Part shown: piece after piece, positions 51,237 through 60,592 of the stretch | How positions within the stretch are numbered: position 1 is the stretch's first letter | Layout: every line of letters begins with the position of its first letter | Source of the DNA: FEN-1350 sp964386005 | GTDB lineage: Bacteria > Planctomycetota > Phycisphaerae > Sedimentisphaerales > Anaerohalosphaeraceae | Direction of reading: 5' to 3' | Assembly: GCA_964386005.1 (NCBI GenBank) | Contig: CAYLSB010000008.1 | Location: forward strand, 1-64,000 | Length of the DNA: 64,000 nucleotides | Translations under genes and position numbers: made by a program | Notes under the pieces: generated by a model | The model's input: only the letters and a program-made list of their open reading frames with translations | What the model was told of the DNA's origin: nothing | The model's database searches: none

Positions 51237-53660
51237 TTAAAACAAAGCGCCCATCGAAAAACTGAACGCCCGGGTTTCATCGTCTCCATCCTTCATGAAC
51301 GGCGCCGCCAGTTCGAGCCGCATGGGTACCGGCCCGAACCATTGCGGGATCAGAATCTGAATGCCCGTACCCACCGACGCACGCACGCCGCCGGTGTCGA
51401 TGATACCCGAATCCACGAAAAACAGCCACGAGAGAAATTCGCTGTCCAGCGGTACGACCAATTCGCTGCCGGCCGTGACAATCCAGTCGCTGCCGATCGG
51501 GTCTTTCTTTTCCGGATTCGCGATGGGAGTCGTGGGATTGTATTGCCTCCCGCGCGTGCTGACCCCGCGATAGCGGAAGCCGCGAAGCGACTGCGATCCG
51601 CCCGCATAGAATTTCTCGAACGCCGGAGCATCGCCCACGATCGTCGCGGCGTGAATCTTCGTCTCGAGAACGGTCTTGCGCTCCACCAGGTCCTCGTACA
51701 ACGTCGCGTACCATCGCTGCGTCGCGTCAATAATCCCGAAGGTGTAATCTCCGCCCACCTGCTCATACCCGGCGTCGAAATTGTACCCCCGGCTCGGCGT
51801 GAGCCGGTTGTCCGTCGTGTTCTTGCCGAAGAAAGCCCGAGCCCCGAACAGCATATTGCCGCCTTTAATATCCCGAATCTCCCGCGGCGCATCGTGTTCG
51901 AGATTGTCCACCTCCACATTCTCCGCCCGGAAACTGATTCCCCTCGACCACCGGTTCTCGTAGCGCTTCTCAAATCCCAGATAGGCCTTCAGGCGCTGTT
52001 CGTCGTAGGATTCGCGTCCGCGTTCATAACTCGACATAATCGTATCCATCGACACGGGCTTGTCGAACACATACGGTTCGGTGAAACTGATCGAATACAT
52101 GCTCACTTCCGTCCCGGGATTCAGCGAAGCCCGCAAACGCTGTCCGGCTCCTTTGAAGCTTTTTCCGGTGAATAGCTCGCCCCAGCTTTCCGGCCAGTCG
52201 GAAATATCGAAATTTCTCTGGTCATAGACGATCTGACCCATGACGCCGCTATCGGTCGCAACGCCGGCCCCGAACATCAGCGAGCCGGTTTGACCTTCAT
52301 GGATATTGACCCGCGCGTCGCGAGCTTCGCCTTGTCCCTCCATCGGTTCGATCGCCACGGAAGTGGCCAGAAGGTATCGCCTCATCAGGATTTCAAGATC
52401 GCCCTTGCCGTCGCCCCGGGCCTTGTTGGCGTTATACCATTGTCCCGGTCGGAATCCCTCCTCGTCGAGAATCCGACGCACGGATCGATCCTGAATCTCC
52501 CGGTTACCGGCGATCTCCACCCGACCCACCCGATATCGATTGCCCTCGGTGATCGCGAATTCCACGTCCACCCGGGCCTCGCTCAGGAACGCACGCTTGT
52601 GTTCAACCCGGGCATCGACAAATCCCGCTTCCAGGTATTTCGCCTGGATCTTCTTGGCGTCGCTGTCGCCCCGTTCCTGGGTATAGAGCCATCCCTGCTT
52701 GAGTTTGGTGTCGGTCAGCAGCGCGGTCTCGTCGAAGAACTGGTTGCCGGTGATCGCGAGCTTCTCGACCTTGTACTCCGGTCCCTCGACGATCTCGAAG
52801 GTCACGATCGCCCCCTTCTGATCCGTGGTGTACTGGAGCGACGCCGTGATCTGCGCGTTCAGAAAGGCCTTCTTCTGATAGACTTCTTTGAGCTTTTCAA
52901 CGTCGGTGTCGAGTTTATCCTGGTCAAAGTGTACCGGAAACACCAGGAAGGTCGTGGTTCGAGTCTTGACGGCTTTTTTCAGTTCGCCGCTCGCCAGGGA
53001 TTTGTTACCCGAAAATTTCACCTGCCGAACCCGGACCCGCGTTCCCTCCTCGATCGTGTAATCCACCTGCCCCACGACCAGCTTGGCCTGATCCAGCGTG
53101 ATGGTCACAAACGGATACCCCTTTTTCAGGTACAGGTCCTTGAACGTTTCGGCGCCCTTGGCCGCCGCCAGCGAGTCGAGATAATCGCCTTTGTGGAAAC
53201 TCAACTCCTGGAGCAGGCGATTGTCGTTGAATTGCCGGTTGCCGCGAAACGCGATCGACCGGACCAGATTTTTCTCGACGACCACATACGTAAGACGGAC
53301 CTGATTATCGGCGACCGCGGTATGATAATAGGCGTATTCAACGCCTTCGAGTCTGGCCAGACGCTGGATGTCTTCTTCCGCGGCTTTGCTGTCGAAGGTT
53401 TCTCCCACCCGGCTTCGTACCGCCGCCAGAACCTGCGCTTCGGTCAGCGACACGTTGCCGGCCGTATCGATCCGCCCGATCCGAAGACCGTTGGGATTGA
53501 CCTTGGGATCGGATACCCCGGTCGCCGCGGAAGCGGCCGATATCGAGGATTCGTTCTTGGACGCACCGTCGGTCCCCGTTTGCGACCAGGCCGACACCGC
53601 CGGCATCGCCGCCATCATCATCCCTATCGCTATCCGTGCGATTTCCTTGCGTAGCGCCAT
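51237..53660 (-). CDS. bamA: Outer-membrane assembly factor BamA
   Basis: 807 aa from ATG 53660 (TAGGAG 7 nt upstream). Signal peptide (IARIAIGMMMAAMPAVSAWS), a low-complexity Ser/Ala linker, then POTRA domains (IGRIDTAGNVSLTEAQVLAA, VRSIAFRGNRQFNDNRL, VRQVKFSGNKSLASGELKK, VEKLAITGNQFF, VGRVEIAGNREIQD) and a C-terminal 16-strand barrel (about 440-807). The barrel contains SLRGFRYRGVSTRG, matching the conserved VRGF/Y-type loop. It folds beta-barrel proteins into the outer membrane. dnaB lies 10 bp upstream and ompH follows. Confidence 0.93.
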   Translation of the reverse strand: MALRKEIARIAIGMMMAAMPAVSAWSQTGTDGASKNESSISAASAATGVSDPKVNPNGLRIGRIDTAGNVSLTEAQVLAAVRSRVGETFDSKAAEEDIQRLARLEGVEYAYYHTAVADNQVRLTYVVVEKNLVRSIAFRGNRQFNDNRLLQELSFHKGDYLDSLAAAKGAETFKDLYLKKGYPFVTITLDQAKLVVGQVDYTIEEGTRVRVRQVKFSGNKSLASGELKKAVKTRTTTFLVFPVHFDQDKLDTDVEKLKEVYQKKAFLNAQITASLQYTTDQKGAIVTFEIVEGPEYKVEKLAITGNQFFDETALLTDTKLKQGWLYTQERGDSDAKKIQAKYLEAGFVDARVEHKRAFLSEARVDVEFAITEGNRYRVGRVEIAGNREIQDRSVRRILDEEGFRPGQWYNANKARGDGKGDLEILMRRYLLATSVAIEPMEGQGEARDARVNIHEGQTGSLMFGAGVATDSGVMGQIVYDQRNFDISDWPESWGELFTGKSFKGAGQRLRASLNPGTEVSMYSISFTEPYVFDKPVSMDTIMSSYERGRESYDEQRLKAYLGFEKRYENRWSRGISFRAENVEVDNLEHDAPREIRDIKGGNMLFGARAFFGKNTTDNRLTPSRGYNFDAGYEQVGGDYTFGIIDATQRWYATLYEDLVERKTVLETKIHAATIVGDAPAFEKFYAGGSQSLRGFRYRGVSTRGRQYNPTTPIANPEKKDPIGSDWIVTAGSELVVPLDSEFLSWLFFVDSGIIDTGGVRASVGTGIQILIPQWFGPVPMRLELAAPFMKDGDDETRAFSFSMGALF

Positions 53661-53670
53661 GGTCCCGCTC

Positions 53671-55014
53671 CTAAAAAGGTTCCGTCGCGTGGGATAAATT
53701 CTCAAACCGCGTGATCTTCTGGTTAAAGGTCAGTTGAACCACCCCGGTCGGCCCGTTTCGCTGCTTGGCGACAATCACTTCAGCGATATGGTTGTCCTCG
53801 TGATCGATCTCGCCCCGATGATAATAATCCTCCCGGTGCAGAAGCAACACGACGTCGGCATCCTGCTCCAGCGATCCGCTTTCGCGCAGGTCGCTCATCC
53901 GCGGCCGATGTCCTTCCCGCTCTTCGGGAGAACGATTCAACTGGCTCAGTACCACCACCGGTACCGTCAGTTCCCGCGCCAGGGCTTTGAGCTGCCGCGA
54001 GATGGTGCTGATTTCCTGCTGGCGCGATTCCACCCGCCCGGCAAGACTCATCAACTGAAGATAATCGATCAGCACGCATTGGATATTGTACTGGCTGCGG
54101 AGACGTCGGCACTTGGCGCGAATCTCCAGCGGCGTGATGCCCGGCGTATCGTCAATATAAATGGGCTTGTCGTACAAACTGCTTCCCGCTCGCGTCAACT
54201 CCGCGAATTGGTCCGAGCTGAGCATTCCCTTGCGAACCAGTTGCGAATCGATTCGCGCATGGCTGCAGAGGATCCGTTCCACCAACTGACTGCGGCCCAT
54301 TTCCAGAGAAAAAATCGCCACCGCCTGCGGCGCTCGGCCCGCCCCGATATTCTCGGCCACATTCAGCGCGAAACTGGTCTTGCCCATGCTTGGACGACCC
54401 GCAATGATGATCATCTCGCCTTTCTGCAGCCCGCACAACATGTCGTCCAGTTCGATATACCCCGTCTCCAGTCCCGTCAGGTGATGTTCCTTGCGGGACT
54501 CGATCTGCTCGAACGTTTCCGTCAACAGGTTCCGCAGCGGAAGCGCCGCCCCGGTGATCTTCTTTTCCGTCACCGCGAAGATCTTCTGCTCGGCGAGGTC
54601 GAGCTTTTCGCCCACGTCGCCGCTCTCGGTATAGGCATCCTGAAGGATCTCGCTGCTGGCGGCGATGAGTTGGCGAAGCATCGCCTTTTCGCGAACGATC
54701 GCGCTGTAATACTCGGCGCTGGCCGAGGAAGGCACCGCCTCGGCGACCCGGACCAGATAATCCACTCCCCCGATGGTTTCAAACTGGTTGCGCTTCTTGA
54801 GTTCTTCGCGCAACAGGACCAGATCGATCTCGCTGTTGCTTTCATATAAGCGCACCAGCGCTTCGAAAATCATCTGGTGTTCGGGACGGTAAAACGACTC
54901 GGCCGTCAGTTTCTGCACGATGTCGCCGATACACTCCCGATCCACGATCATCGACCCCAGCACCGCCGCCTCGGCCTCCGGGGATTCCGGCATGGTTCGT
55001 CCCGCCGCCAGCAT
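53671..55014 (-). CDS. dnaB: Replicative DNA helicase DnaB
   Basis: 447 aa from ATG 55014. N-terminal domain (SPEAEAAVLGSMIVD) and a RecA-like motor with Walker A IIAGRPSMGKTSFALNVA, Walker B VLIDYLQLM and the SREISTI-like QQEISTISRQLKALA, then VVVLSQLNRSPEERE and LRESGSLEQDADVV. It unwinds DNA at the fork. The start is uncertain: the frame is open to a TTG at 55086, which would overlap rplI by 35 bp, and a further ATG at 54993 has a GCGGGACG upstream. The body of the protein is not affected. Confidence 0.94.
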   Translation of the reverse strand: MLAAGRTMPESPEAEAAVLGSMIVDRECIGDIVQKLTAESFYRPEHQMIFEALVRLYESNSEIDLVLLREELKKRNQFETIGGVDYLVRVAEAVPSSASAEYYSAIVREKAMLRQLIAASSEILQDAYTESGDVGEKLDLAEQKIFAVTEKKITGAALPLRNLLTETFEQIESRKEHHLTGLETGYIELDDMLCGLQKGEMIIIAGRPSMGKTSFALNVAENIGAGRAPQAVAIFSLEMGRSQLVERILCSHARIDSQLVRKGMLSSDQFAELTRAGSSLYDKPIYIDDTPGITPLEIRAKCRRLRSQYNIQCVLIDYLQLMSLAGRVESRQQEISTISRQLKALARELTVPVVVLSQLNRSPEEREGHRPRMSDLRESGSLEQDADVVLLLHREDYYHRGEIDHEDNHIAEVIVAKQRNGPTGVVQLTFNQKITRFENLSHATEPF

Positions 55015-55051
55015 CCCCGCCGCCGCCGATGGCGCCGACGCCACAGCCGAA

Positions 55052-55537
55052 TCACTCTTGCGGCTTTTGTTCGGGGTCGCCTTCAACGGTTGGGCCTTCC
55101 GCCACGATCGTTACACGAATCTTGGACGTCAGATCCGACGCCAGTTTCACATTCACCTCGTGGGTGCCGACTTCTTTCAAGTGATCGGCCAGGCGAACCA
55201 TCGCGTCGGTAACCTCAAATCCCTGCGCCCGAAGGTTCTCGGCAATATCTTTGTCTGTTACCGAACCGAACAGATGCCCCTGTTCGTTGGCCAGGCGGGA
55301 CAGTACCACTTCCGCCCCGTTGACCGCCTCGGTCACCTTTTCCAGGCGACGACGTTCCAGTTTTCGCTGCTCGGACCGATGCGCTTTCTCGTTTGCCAGA
55401 GATCGAATCGCTCCCTGCGTCGGAATCGTCGCCAGACCCTGAGGCAACAGGTAATTCCGGGCGTATCCCGTTTTTACCTCAACAATATCGCCCAGGTAGC
55501 CCAGTTTTTCAACATCATCACGCAACAATACCTTCAT
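55052..55537 (-). CDS. rplI: Ribosomal protein bL9
   Basis: 161 aa. Opens with the bL9 signature MKVLLRDDVEKLGYLGDIVEVKTGYARNYL-type segment (residues 1-30), then the long connecting helix (KAHRSEQRKLERRRLEKV) and the C-terminal domain with LFGSVTDKDIAENL. A component of the large subunit near the L1 stalk. It ends with an acidic tail of about 10 residues and directly precedes dnaB, following rpsR. Confidence 0.95.
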   Translation of the reverse strand: MKVLLRDDVEKLGYLGDIVEVKTGYARNYLLPQGLATIPTQGAIRSLANEKAHRSEQRKLERRRLEKVTEAVNGAEVVLSRLANEQGHLFGSVTDKDIAENLRAQGFEVTDAMVRLADHLKEVGTHEVNVKLASDLTSKIRVTIVAEGPTVEGDPEQKPQE

Positions 55538-55598
55538 AACCGTTCTCCAGAGTATCTTCCGGTGGTTTTTGTTTCTTGATTTCCCTTCAGCCGACCGA

Positions 55599-55853
55599 TT
55601 ACAGCGAATACGGAAGCAATCCCATATACCGCGCCCGCTTGATCGCGAACTTGACCTTTCGCTGACAACCGGCGCAGTTACCGCTGCGCTTGCGCGAAAA
55701 AATCTTGCCCCGGTTGGTCAGTAGTTTCTGCAGGGTTGGGATATCCTTGTAGTCGATGTAATCGATTTTCTCCCGACAGAACCGGCACTGGGTCTGCTCG
55801 CGGATTCCCGTGATGAATCGTTTCTTTTTTTGTGGTTTCTTTGCGAATGCCAT
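55599..55853 (-). CDS. rpsR: Ribosomal protein bS18
   Basis: 84 aa. Core signature YKDIPTLQKLLTNRGKIFSRKRSG and VKFAIKRARYMGLLPY. Two cysteine pairs (CRFCREK near residue 23 and CAGCQRK near 61) make this the zinc-binding (four-Cys) form of bS18, rather than a Cys-free zinc-independent type. A small-subunit protein, paired with bS6 (rpsF) in the platform, and encoded in the usual rpsF-ssb-rpsR-rplI order here. Confidence 0.95.
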   Translation of the reverse strand: MAFAKKPQKKKRFITGIREQTQCRFCREKIDYIDYKDIPTLQKLLTNRGKIFSRKRSGNCAGCQRKVKFAIKRARYMGLLPYSL

Positions 55854-55908
55854 CCGTTTTAACTCCTGTTATATGCTTCAGAATCTATGGGTCCCGACGG
55901 GTCTGCCG

Positions 55909-56349
55909 TCAGAACGGAATTTCGTCTTCGCGTCCACCGCCGTCGCCGCCGTCGGGCGCCTCCGATAACTCTTCGTCCGGCGCCGCGGCCGGGCCGCCCC
56001 GTCCGCCGCCCGAACCCGGGCCGGCTCCGACAAATTCAAAATTCTCCACCGTTACCTTCAGCTTGCTTCGTTTGACGCCGTCCTGACCCTGCCAGCTTTC
56101 GAAGGTCAGTCGCCCTTCCACGAAAATCGGCGTGCCTTTGTGGAAATATTTTCCGATCACCTCCGCCCGGCGACCAAACATGGTGCAGTCCACAAAACAC
56201 GTTTCGGTTCGTTCGGCACCGTCCTGGCCCTTCCAGCGGCGGTTGGTTGCCAGACCGAAATCCGCCACCGGTGTTTGCGACGGCGTGTAGCGAATCTGCG
56301 GTTCGCGGGTCAGGTTGCCCAGCAGGATCACTTTGTTGTAACTGGCCAT
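55909..56349 (-). CDS. ssb: Single-stranded DNA-binding protein
   Basis: 146 aa. OB-fold with NKVILLGNLTREPQIRYTPSQ, ERTETCFVDCTMFGRRAEVI and KGTPIFVEGRLTFESWQ, a Gly/Pro/Ala-rich flexible linker, and the acidic C-terminal tip ending EDEIPF that recruits partner proteins. It protects single-stranded DNA in replication and repair. It sits between rpsF and rpsR, the common bacterial arrangement. Confidence 0.95.
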   Translation of the reverse strand: MASYNKVILLGNLTREPQIRYTPSQTPVADFGLATNRRWKGQDGAERTETCFVDCTMFGRRAEVIGKYFHKGTPIFVEGRLTFESWQGQDGVKRSKLKVTVENFEFVGAGPGSGGGRGGPAAAPDEELSEAPDGGDGGGREDEIPF

Positions 56350-56440
56350 GGCTTATCCCCTGTGTCAATCGTTCGGATCGGCGCCGGAAACCGTGCGCCC
56401 CGACCGGAACGGACTGGTTCTCATTGGTTCCCGCCGGCGA

Positions 56441-56875
56441 TCAGATCCCGATGTCCGTGGAGGGAGCGGGCATCGGATCCGGTGTCGCGGGAATCCCCGC
56501 GGCCATTCCGGTTCCCGCCGGCTGCATCTCCGCCAGCATCAGCGGCGTAGGCCGGTCCATATCCGCCTGAGTCATCCGGTCGGTGCGAAGGATCAAAATT
56601 CGCATGACCTTTTCCGAAAGCCGAACCGCACGTTCGATGGCGTGAACTTTGGACGTCTCGCTTCGGAAATACGCCAGCACGTATGTGCCTCGGCTCTTGC
56701 CGTCCATGTCGAACGCCAGCTTCCGTTCGTCCCATTTGCGCATCGAAATGATCTCGGCATCATTACGGGTCAGAATCGTCTCGATCATTTTCAACGTACC
56801 GTCCCAATCGGCCGCCGCAATGGCGGAATCGATCAGGAACATTCCTTCATAGACTCGCTGTCCAATCGTACCCAA
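56441..56875 (-). CDS. rpsF: Ribosomal protein bS6
   Basis: 144 aa. YEGMFLIDSAI at the start, GTLKMIETILTRNDAEIISMRKWDERKLAFDMDGKS-type beta-alpha-beta core (residues 25-62), TYVLAYFRSE, and IERAVRLSEKVMRILILR. It binds 16S rRNA with bS18. The last 35 residues are Pro/Ala/Met-rich and extend beyond the core fold, with no clear function. First of the rpsF-ssb-rpsR-rplI group, 23 bp after pth. Confidence 0.93.
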   Translation of the reverse strand: MGTIGQRVYEGMFLIDSAIAAADWDGTLKMIETILTRNDAEIISMRKWDERKLAFDMDGKSRGTYVLAYFRSETSKVHAIERAVRLSEKVMRILILRTDRMTQADMDRPTPLMLAEMQPAGTGMAAGIPATPDPMPAPSTDIGI

Positions 56876-56898
56876 AGGTACCTCCCGTTCTTTCGCTG

Positions 56899-57528
56899 TT
56901 ACGTGTTCTCGTTGGTTTCGTTTTTCTTTCGCACATTATACCGGTTCATGGCGGCCTCGATCCCCGAATGGATCCAGCACAAAACCGCCTCGATCGCCTG
57001 TTCCATCGCCTCGCGGATTCGCGTACGATCCTCGCCGGACGGACGACTCAGCACATAGTCCCGTGTCGCGGGAGTGGGGCTGGAGCCGATCCCGATCCGC
57101 AGCCGGATAAAATCATCCCGTCCAAGAGTCGCCAGAATGTCGGCCAGGCCGTTGTGTCCGCCCGAAGATCCTTGTGCCCGGATCCGGATCATCCCCGGCT
57201 CCAGAGCCATGTCGTCGGTGATCACAAGCACGTCCGACGGCCGGACCTTATAGAAGGCCATCGTAGCCAAAACAGCCCGTCCGCTGCAGTTCATGTACTC
57301 CTGCGGTTTGAGCAATACCACCTTACGCTTGTCAAAGAACCCTTCGCCGACCAATCCGCCGAATTTCTTTCGCCGAATTTCGATGCCCAGTTGTTCGGCC
57401 AGCCGATCCACCGTTTCGAATCCCACATTATGCCGCGTACCGGCATAATCCGGTCCCGGATTGCCCAGCCCCGCCACGATCCGCCACGACAAGCCCTCGT
57501 CGATTTCGTTCGAGTCGGTCCGCGCCAT
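56899..57528 (-). CDS. pth: Peptidyl-tRNA hydrolase
   Basis: 209 aa. Signature GLGNPGPDYAGTRHNVGFETVD with the catalytic His near residue 33, then LLKPQEYMNCSGRAV (substrate Asn), VITDDMALEPG with the conserved Asp, and SSGGHNGLADI. It cleaves peptidyl-tRNAs released by stalled ribosomes to recycle tRNA. N-terminal 14 residues and a basic Lys/Asn-rich C-terminal tail extend the core. It lies between rplY and rpsF, as often in bacteria. Confidence 0.95.
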   Translation of the reverse strand: MARTDSNEIDEGLSWRIVAGLGNPGPDYAGTRHNVGFETVDRLAEQLGIEIRRKKFGGLVGEGFFDKRKVVLLKPQEYMNCSGRAVLATMAFYKVRPSDVLVITDDMALEPGMIRIRAQGSSGGHNGLADILATLGRDDFIRLRIGIGSSPTPATRDYVLSRPSGEDRTRIREAMEQAIEAVLCWIHSGIEAAMNRYNVRKKNETNENT

Positions 57529-57606
57529 CCGAAACCTTTCTTGAAGGAATCCCGGCTTCCAAGCCGCGCCGTTCGCAAGGGGATCGACGCGGCCGAATGA
57601 CCCGGA

Positions 57607-58287
57607 TTACTCCTTCTCTTTCTCCTTGCCCTTTTCTTTTTCTTTGCCGCCCTCGGTCGCCCCCTCTTCGCCTTCCTCGCGGACGCGTTCGGTGATGACT
57701 TCCGGACCCGCGGGCATTTCCTGTTCGAGCTCCTCGGTTGTTTTAATCTCGGCGACCTCGTGGCACATCAATACCAGCGCGCCGGGGTCCGTGACCAGCT
57801 TGACTCCGGCCGGCAACGGGATTTGTTCGGCTTTGACCATATCGCCGATATTCATCTCGCGGACGCTGATCGAGAACTTATCCGGAATTGAAGTGACGAC
57901 GCACTCGACCTGAAGGCTGCCCAGGAGGATGTCGATGATCCCGCTTTTGGCTGTCCCGCGCGTTTCCACCGGCACGGTGACCTGAACCGTTTCGGTCAGA
58001 TCGACGCGAACCATGTCGGCATGAATGACCTTACGGCCAAGATAGTCGTACTGCAGGTCTTTGACCAGCAACGTTTGTTTTGTGCCGTTCAAGTCGGCTT
58101 CAAAAATCCGATTGCCGTGGTGAAGCGCCTCGCTTAACTGGTGCAGGTTTACCGCGATCGATACCGGAGCTTCCCCGTGACCGTAAACCACCACCGGGAT
58201 CTGGCCGGAATCACGTAACTTCCGGGCTTTTCGCGACCCGCGATCATTTCGCATTTGCGATTGCAACATGGGTACTGTTTTTTGCAT
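57607..58287 (-). CDS. rplY: Ribosomal protein bL25, Ctc (TL5) long form
   Basis: 226 aa. N-terminal 5S-rRNA-binding domain (SRKARKLRDSGQIPVVVYGHG, SEALHHGNRIFEADLNG, VKDLQYDYLGRKVIHADM) plus the Ctc C-terminal beta domain (GIIDILLGSLQVECVV, SISVREMNIGD, DPGALVLMC). The last 20 residues are a repetitive Lys/Glu tail (GKEKEKGKEKEKE) of unknown use. It binds 5S rRNA in the large subunit and is placed between prs and pth, a conserved order. Confidence 0.94.
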   Translation of the reverse strand: MQKTVPMLQSQMRNDRGSRKARKLRDSGQIPVVVYGHGEAPVSIAVNLHQLSEALHHGNRIFEADLNGTKQTLLVKDLQYDYLGRKVIHADMVRVDLTETVQVTVPVETRGTAKSGIIDILLGSLQVECVVTSIPDKFSISVREMNIGDMVKAEQIPLPAGVKLVTDPGALVLMCHEVAEIKTTEELEQEMPAGPEVITERVREEGEEGATEGGKEKEKGKEKEKE

Positions 58288-58348
58288 AGTAACCTCTCAC
58301 TGATTGGAAGGGCCGTATGGCCGACGCCGGCCGGGACCCGATTGCGTT

Positions 58349-59302
58349 CTATCCGTTTCCATTAAACATACTGCTGATGGATTCATTCATGTGGATCCGA
58401 CGGATCGCCTCGCCGAGGAGTTCCGCCACCGAAAGCACCGTCAGTTTCCCGATCGCCCGCGCCTCGTCCGACAGCGCAATGGTGTCGGTGACGATCACCT
58501 CGTCGAAGGGCGCCTGCTGAATCCGCTCCAGGGCCTGACCGGCGAAAACGCCGTGCGTGGCGCCCGCGATGATTCGCTTGGCCCCGCGATCCCGCACCAG
58601 TTGCGCCGCGCCGCAGATCGTTCCGGCCGTCGAGATCATGTCGTCGCACATCAGGATATTGCGGTCTTTGACCGTCCCGATGATCTCCGTGCACTCCACT
58701 ACGTTGCCGCTGATTCGTCGCTTGTGGATAATCGCCAGCTCGGCGCCCAGCGCCGATGCGTATAACGACGCCGTCTTCATATTGCCCACGTCCGGCGCCA
58801 CAACGGTCAGATCCTCAATCCGCTTTTCTCGGAAGAAATTCACGAACACCGGCGACGCCGACAGATGATCCACCGGAATATCGAAAAACCCCTGAAGCTG
58901 CTTGGCATGCATATCGATCGACAGGATTCGATCCGCGCCCGCCGAGGTGATCAGATTGGCCACCAGCTTGGCCGTGATCGGCACGCGCCCGGCGTCCTTG
59001 CGATCCTGCCGGGCATACCCGAAATAGGGAATCACGGCCGTCACGCGAGCGGCACTGGCCCGAACGATGCAATCCAGAAAGATCAGCAGCTCCATCAGCG
59101 TCGCGTCCACCGGCGACGATGTGGACTGCACCACATAACAATCCTTGCCCCGAACGTCGGTTTCCAGCTTGATGATTTTCTCGCTGTCGGGAAAGCGGTC
59201 AATCTTGGCAATCCCGATAGGCATTCCCAGGTAATCGCAAATCGCCTCCGCCAGATTCGGATTGCTCGTTCCGCTGAAGACCAGTAATGGATGCTCAGTC
59301 AT
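58349..59302 (-). CDS. prs: Ribose-phosphate pyrophosphokinase (PRPP synthetase)
   Basis: 317 aa. VTAVIPYFGYARQDRKDAGR, the flexible-loop segment VVAPDVGNMKTA with KRRISGN, and the PRPP-binding loop ILMCDDMISTAGTICGAA are all present. It makes PRPP from ribose 5-phosphate and ATP for nucleotide, His and Trp synthesis. The ATG overlaps the glmU stop by 4 bp (ATGA), so translation is coupled; both enzymes feed activated sugar metabolism. Confidence 0.96.
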   Translation of the reverse strand: MTEHPLLVFSGTSNPNLAEAICDYLGMPIGIAKIDRFPDSEKIIKLETDVRGKDCYVVQSTSSPVDATLMELLIFLDCIVRASAARVTAVIPYFGYARQDRKDAGRVPITAKLVANLITSAGADRILSIDMHAKQLQGFFDIPVDHLSASPVFVNFFREKRIEDLTVVAPDVGNMKTASLYASALGAELAIIHKRRISGNVVECTEIIGTVKDRNILMCDDMISTAGTICGAAQLVRDRGAKRIIAGATHGVFAGQALERIQQAPFDEVIVTDTIALSDEARAIGKLTVLSVAELLGEAIRRIHMNESISSMFNGNG

Positions 59303-60534
59303 TTCCCCGCCCCTCTGCGATTGAGTTGATTGACATTGCCCTGCGATACCACCATTCCCGGCCGCACGTACGAATCGGGCTCGACCTTCAGCGGCGCGAT
59401 CAGCACCGCGCCGGATCCGACGAAACTACCGTCGCCGATTTCGGTTCGCGTGACATCCTCGCCGTCGAAGTTGGCCGTGATCGAACCGGCGCCGATATTC
59501 ACCGACTTGCCGATCAACGAGTCGCCGATATAGCTGTGATGCCGTGCGCGAACCCCTTCGCGAAGGTGCGACGACTTGACCTCGGTAAACACGCCGAGAA
59601 CGACATCGTCTTCAATAATCGTCTTGTCGCGAAGATACGCGAAAGGCCCGATGCGGCAGTTGCGCCCGACCTTCACTTCGCCGTGAATGTACGTGAAGGG
59701 TTCGATGACCGTGTCCTGTCCAATCTGTGCCCGCACGTCGATCCAGGTATTCGGCGGATCGACGATCGTCACGCCGCTGTCCATCAGTTGAGTTTGAATT
59801 CGCTGTTGCATGATCTTGCTGACCTGGCTGAGCTGAGCGCGATTGTTGACGCCCATACAGTCCTCGGCGGCGACGGCGGTGATAGCTACGGCCTTAAGCC
59901 CTTGTGCGATAATCAGTTGTAGAGCGTCGGTGATATAGTATTCACCCTTGACATTGTTGGGTTTGATCTGATCGAGAACCTTCAGGAGGACCTGCGAATC
60001 GAAACAATAATACGAAGGATTCACTTCGCGGATCCTTTTCTGTTCGGGGGTGCAGTCGTTTTCCTCAACGATACCCTGGATGTTGCCGTACGAATCGCGG
60101 ATGATACGACCGTAACCCGTTGGATCATCAAGAATTGTGGTGGCAAGCGTTGCGGCCGAATGTTCCGATTCGTGTTTTTGGACTAAAAGCTGAAGGGTTT
60201 CGCTGCGAATCAAAGGAGCATCGCCGCACAGGACAAGGACGGGGCCTTTATGATCGTAAAGTTTTTCCTGACAACACTTTACGGCATGGCCTGTCCCGAG
60301 GCGCTCCGTTTGTTCGACGAAGGCGACATCGGAGCAGTCTTTGTAATGCTCGATGACCTGTTCTTTGCCGTAACCCACGACGACATAAGAAGTTTTGACA
60401 TTGACGGAACGACAGGCATCCAAGACATACGCCAGCATCGGCCGTCCACAGACTTCGTGGAGAACCTTGGGTAACATCGTGTTCATCCGCGTGCTCATGC
60501 CGGCGGCGAGTATGACTGCGACCCTGTCTGCCAT
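59299..60534 (-). CDS. glmU: Bifunctional GlmU: GlcN-1-P acetyltransferase / GlcNAc-1-P uridylyltransferase
   Basis: 411 aa. The uridylyltransferase domain is clear (VILAAGMSTRMNTMLPKVLH, LGTGHAV, LCGDAPLI, GRIIRD, EVNPSYYCFD). A beta-helix acetyltransferase domain follows, with TWIDVRAQIGQDTVIEPFTY, RARHHSYIGD containing the acetyl-transfer His, and NIGAGSITANFDGEDV. It is about 45 residues shorter than E. coli GlmU at the C-terminus, but the key His and GAGT-like loop remain, so both activities are plausible. It supplies UDP-GlcNAc for lipid A and wall. It is the first protein gene after tRNA-Gln. Confidence 0.94.
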   Translation of the reverse strand: MADRVAVILAAGMSTRMNTMLPKVLHEVCGRPMLAYVLDACRSVNVKTSYVVVGYGKEQVIEHYKDCSDVAFVEQTERLGTGHAVKCCQEKLYDHKGPVLVLCGDAPLIRSETLQLLVQKHESEHSAATLATTILDDPTGYGRIIRDSYGNIQGIVEENDCTPEQKRIREVNPSYYCFDSQVLLKVLDQIKPNNVKGEYYITDALQLIIAQGLKAVAITAVAAEDCMGVNNRAQLSQVSKIMQQRIQTQLMDSGVTIVDPPNTWIDVRAQIGQDTVIEPFTYIHGEVKVGRNCRIGPFAYLRDKTIIEDDVVLGVFTEVKSSHLREGVRARHHSYIGDSLIGKSVNIGAGSITANFDGEDVTRTEIGDGSFVGSGAVLIAPLKVEPDSYVRPGMVVSQGNVNQLNRRGAGK

Positions 60535-60592
60535 AAGTACTTGTCCTGTAAAACGCTACATTATTATAGAATTAATAGATAAACAAACAAAA

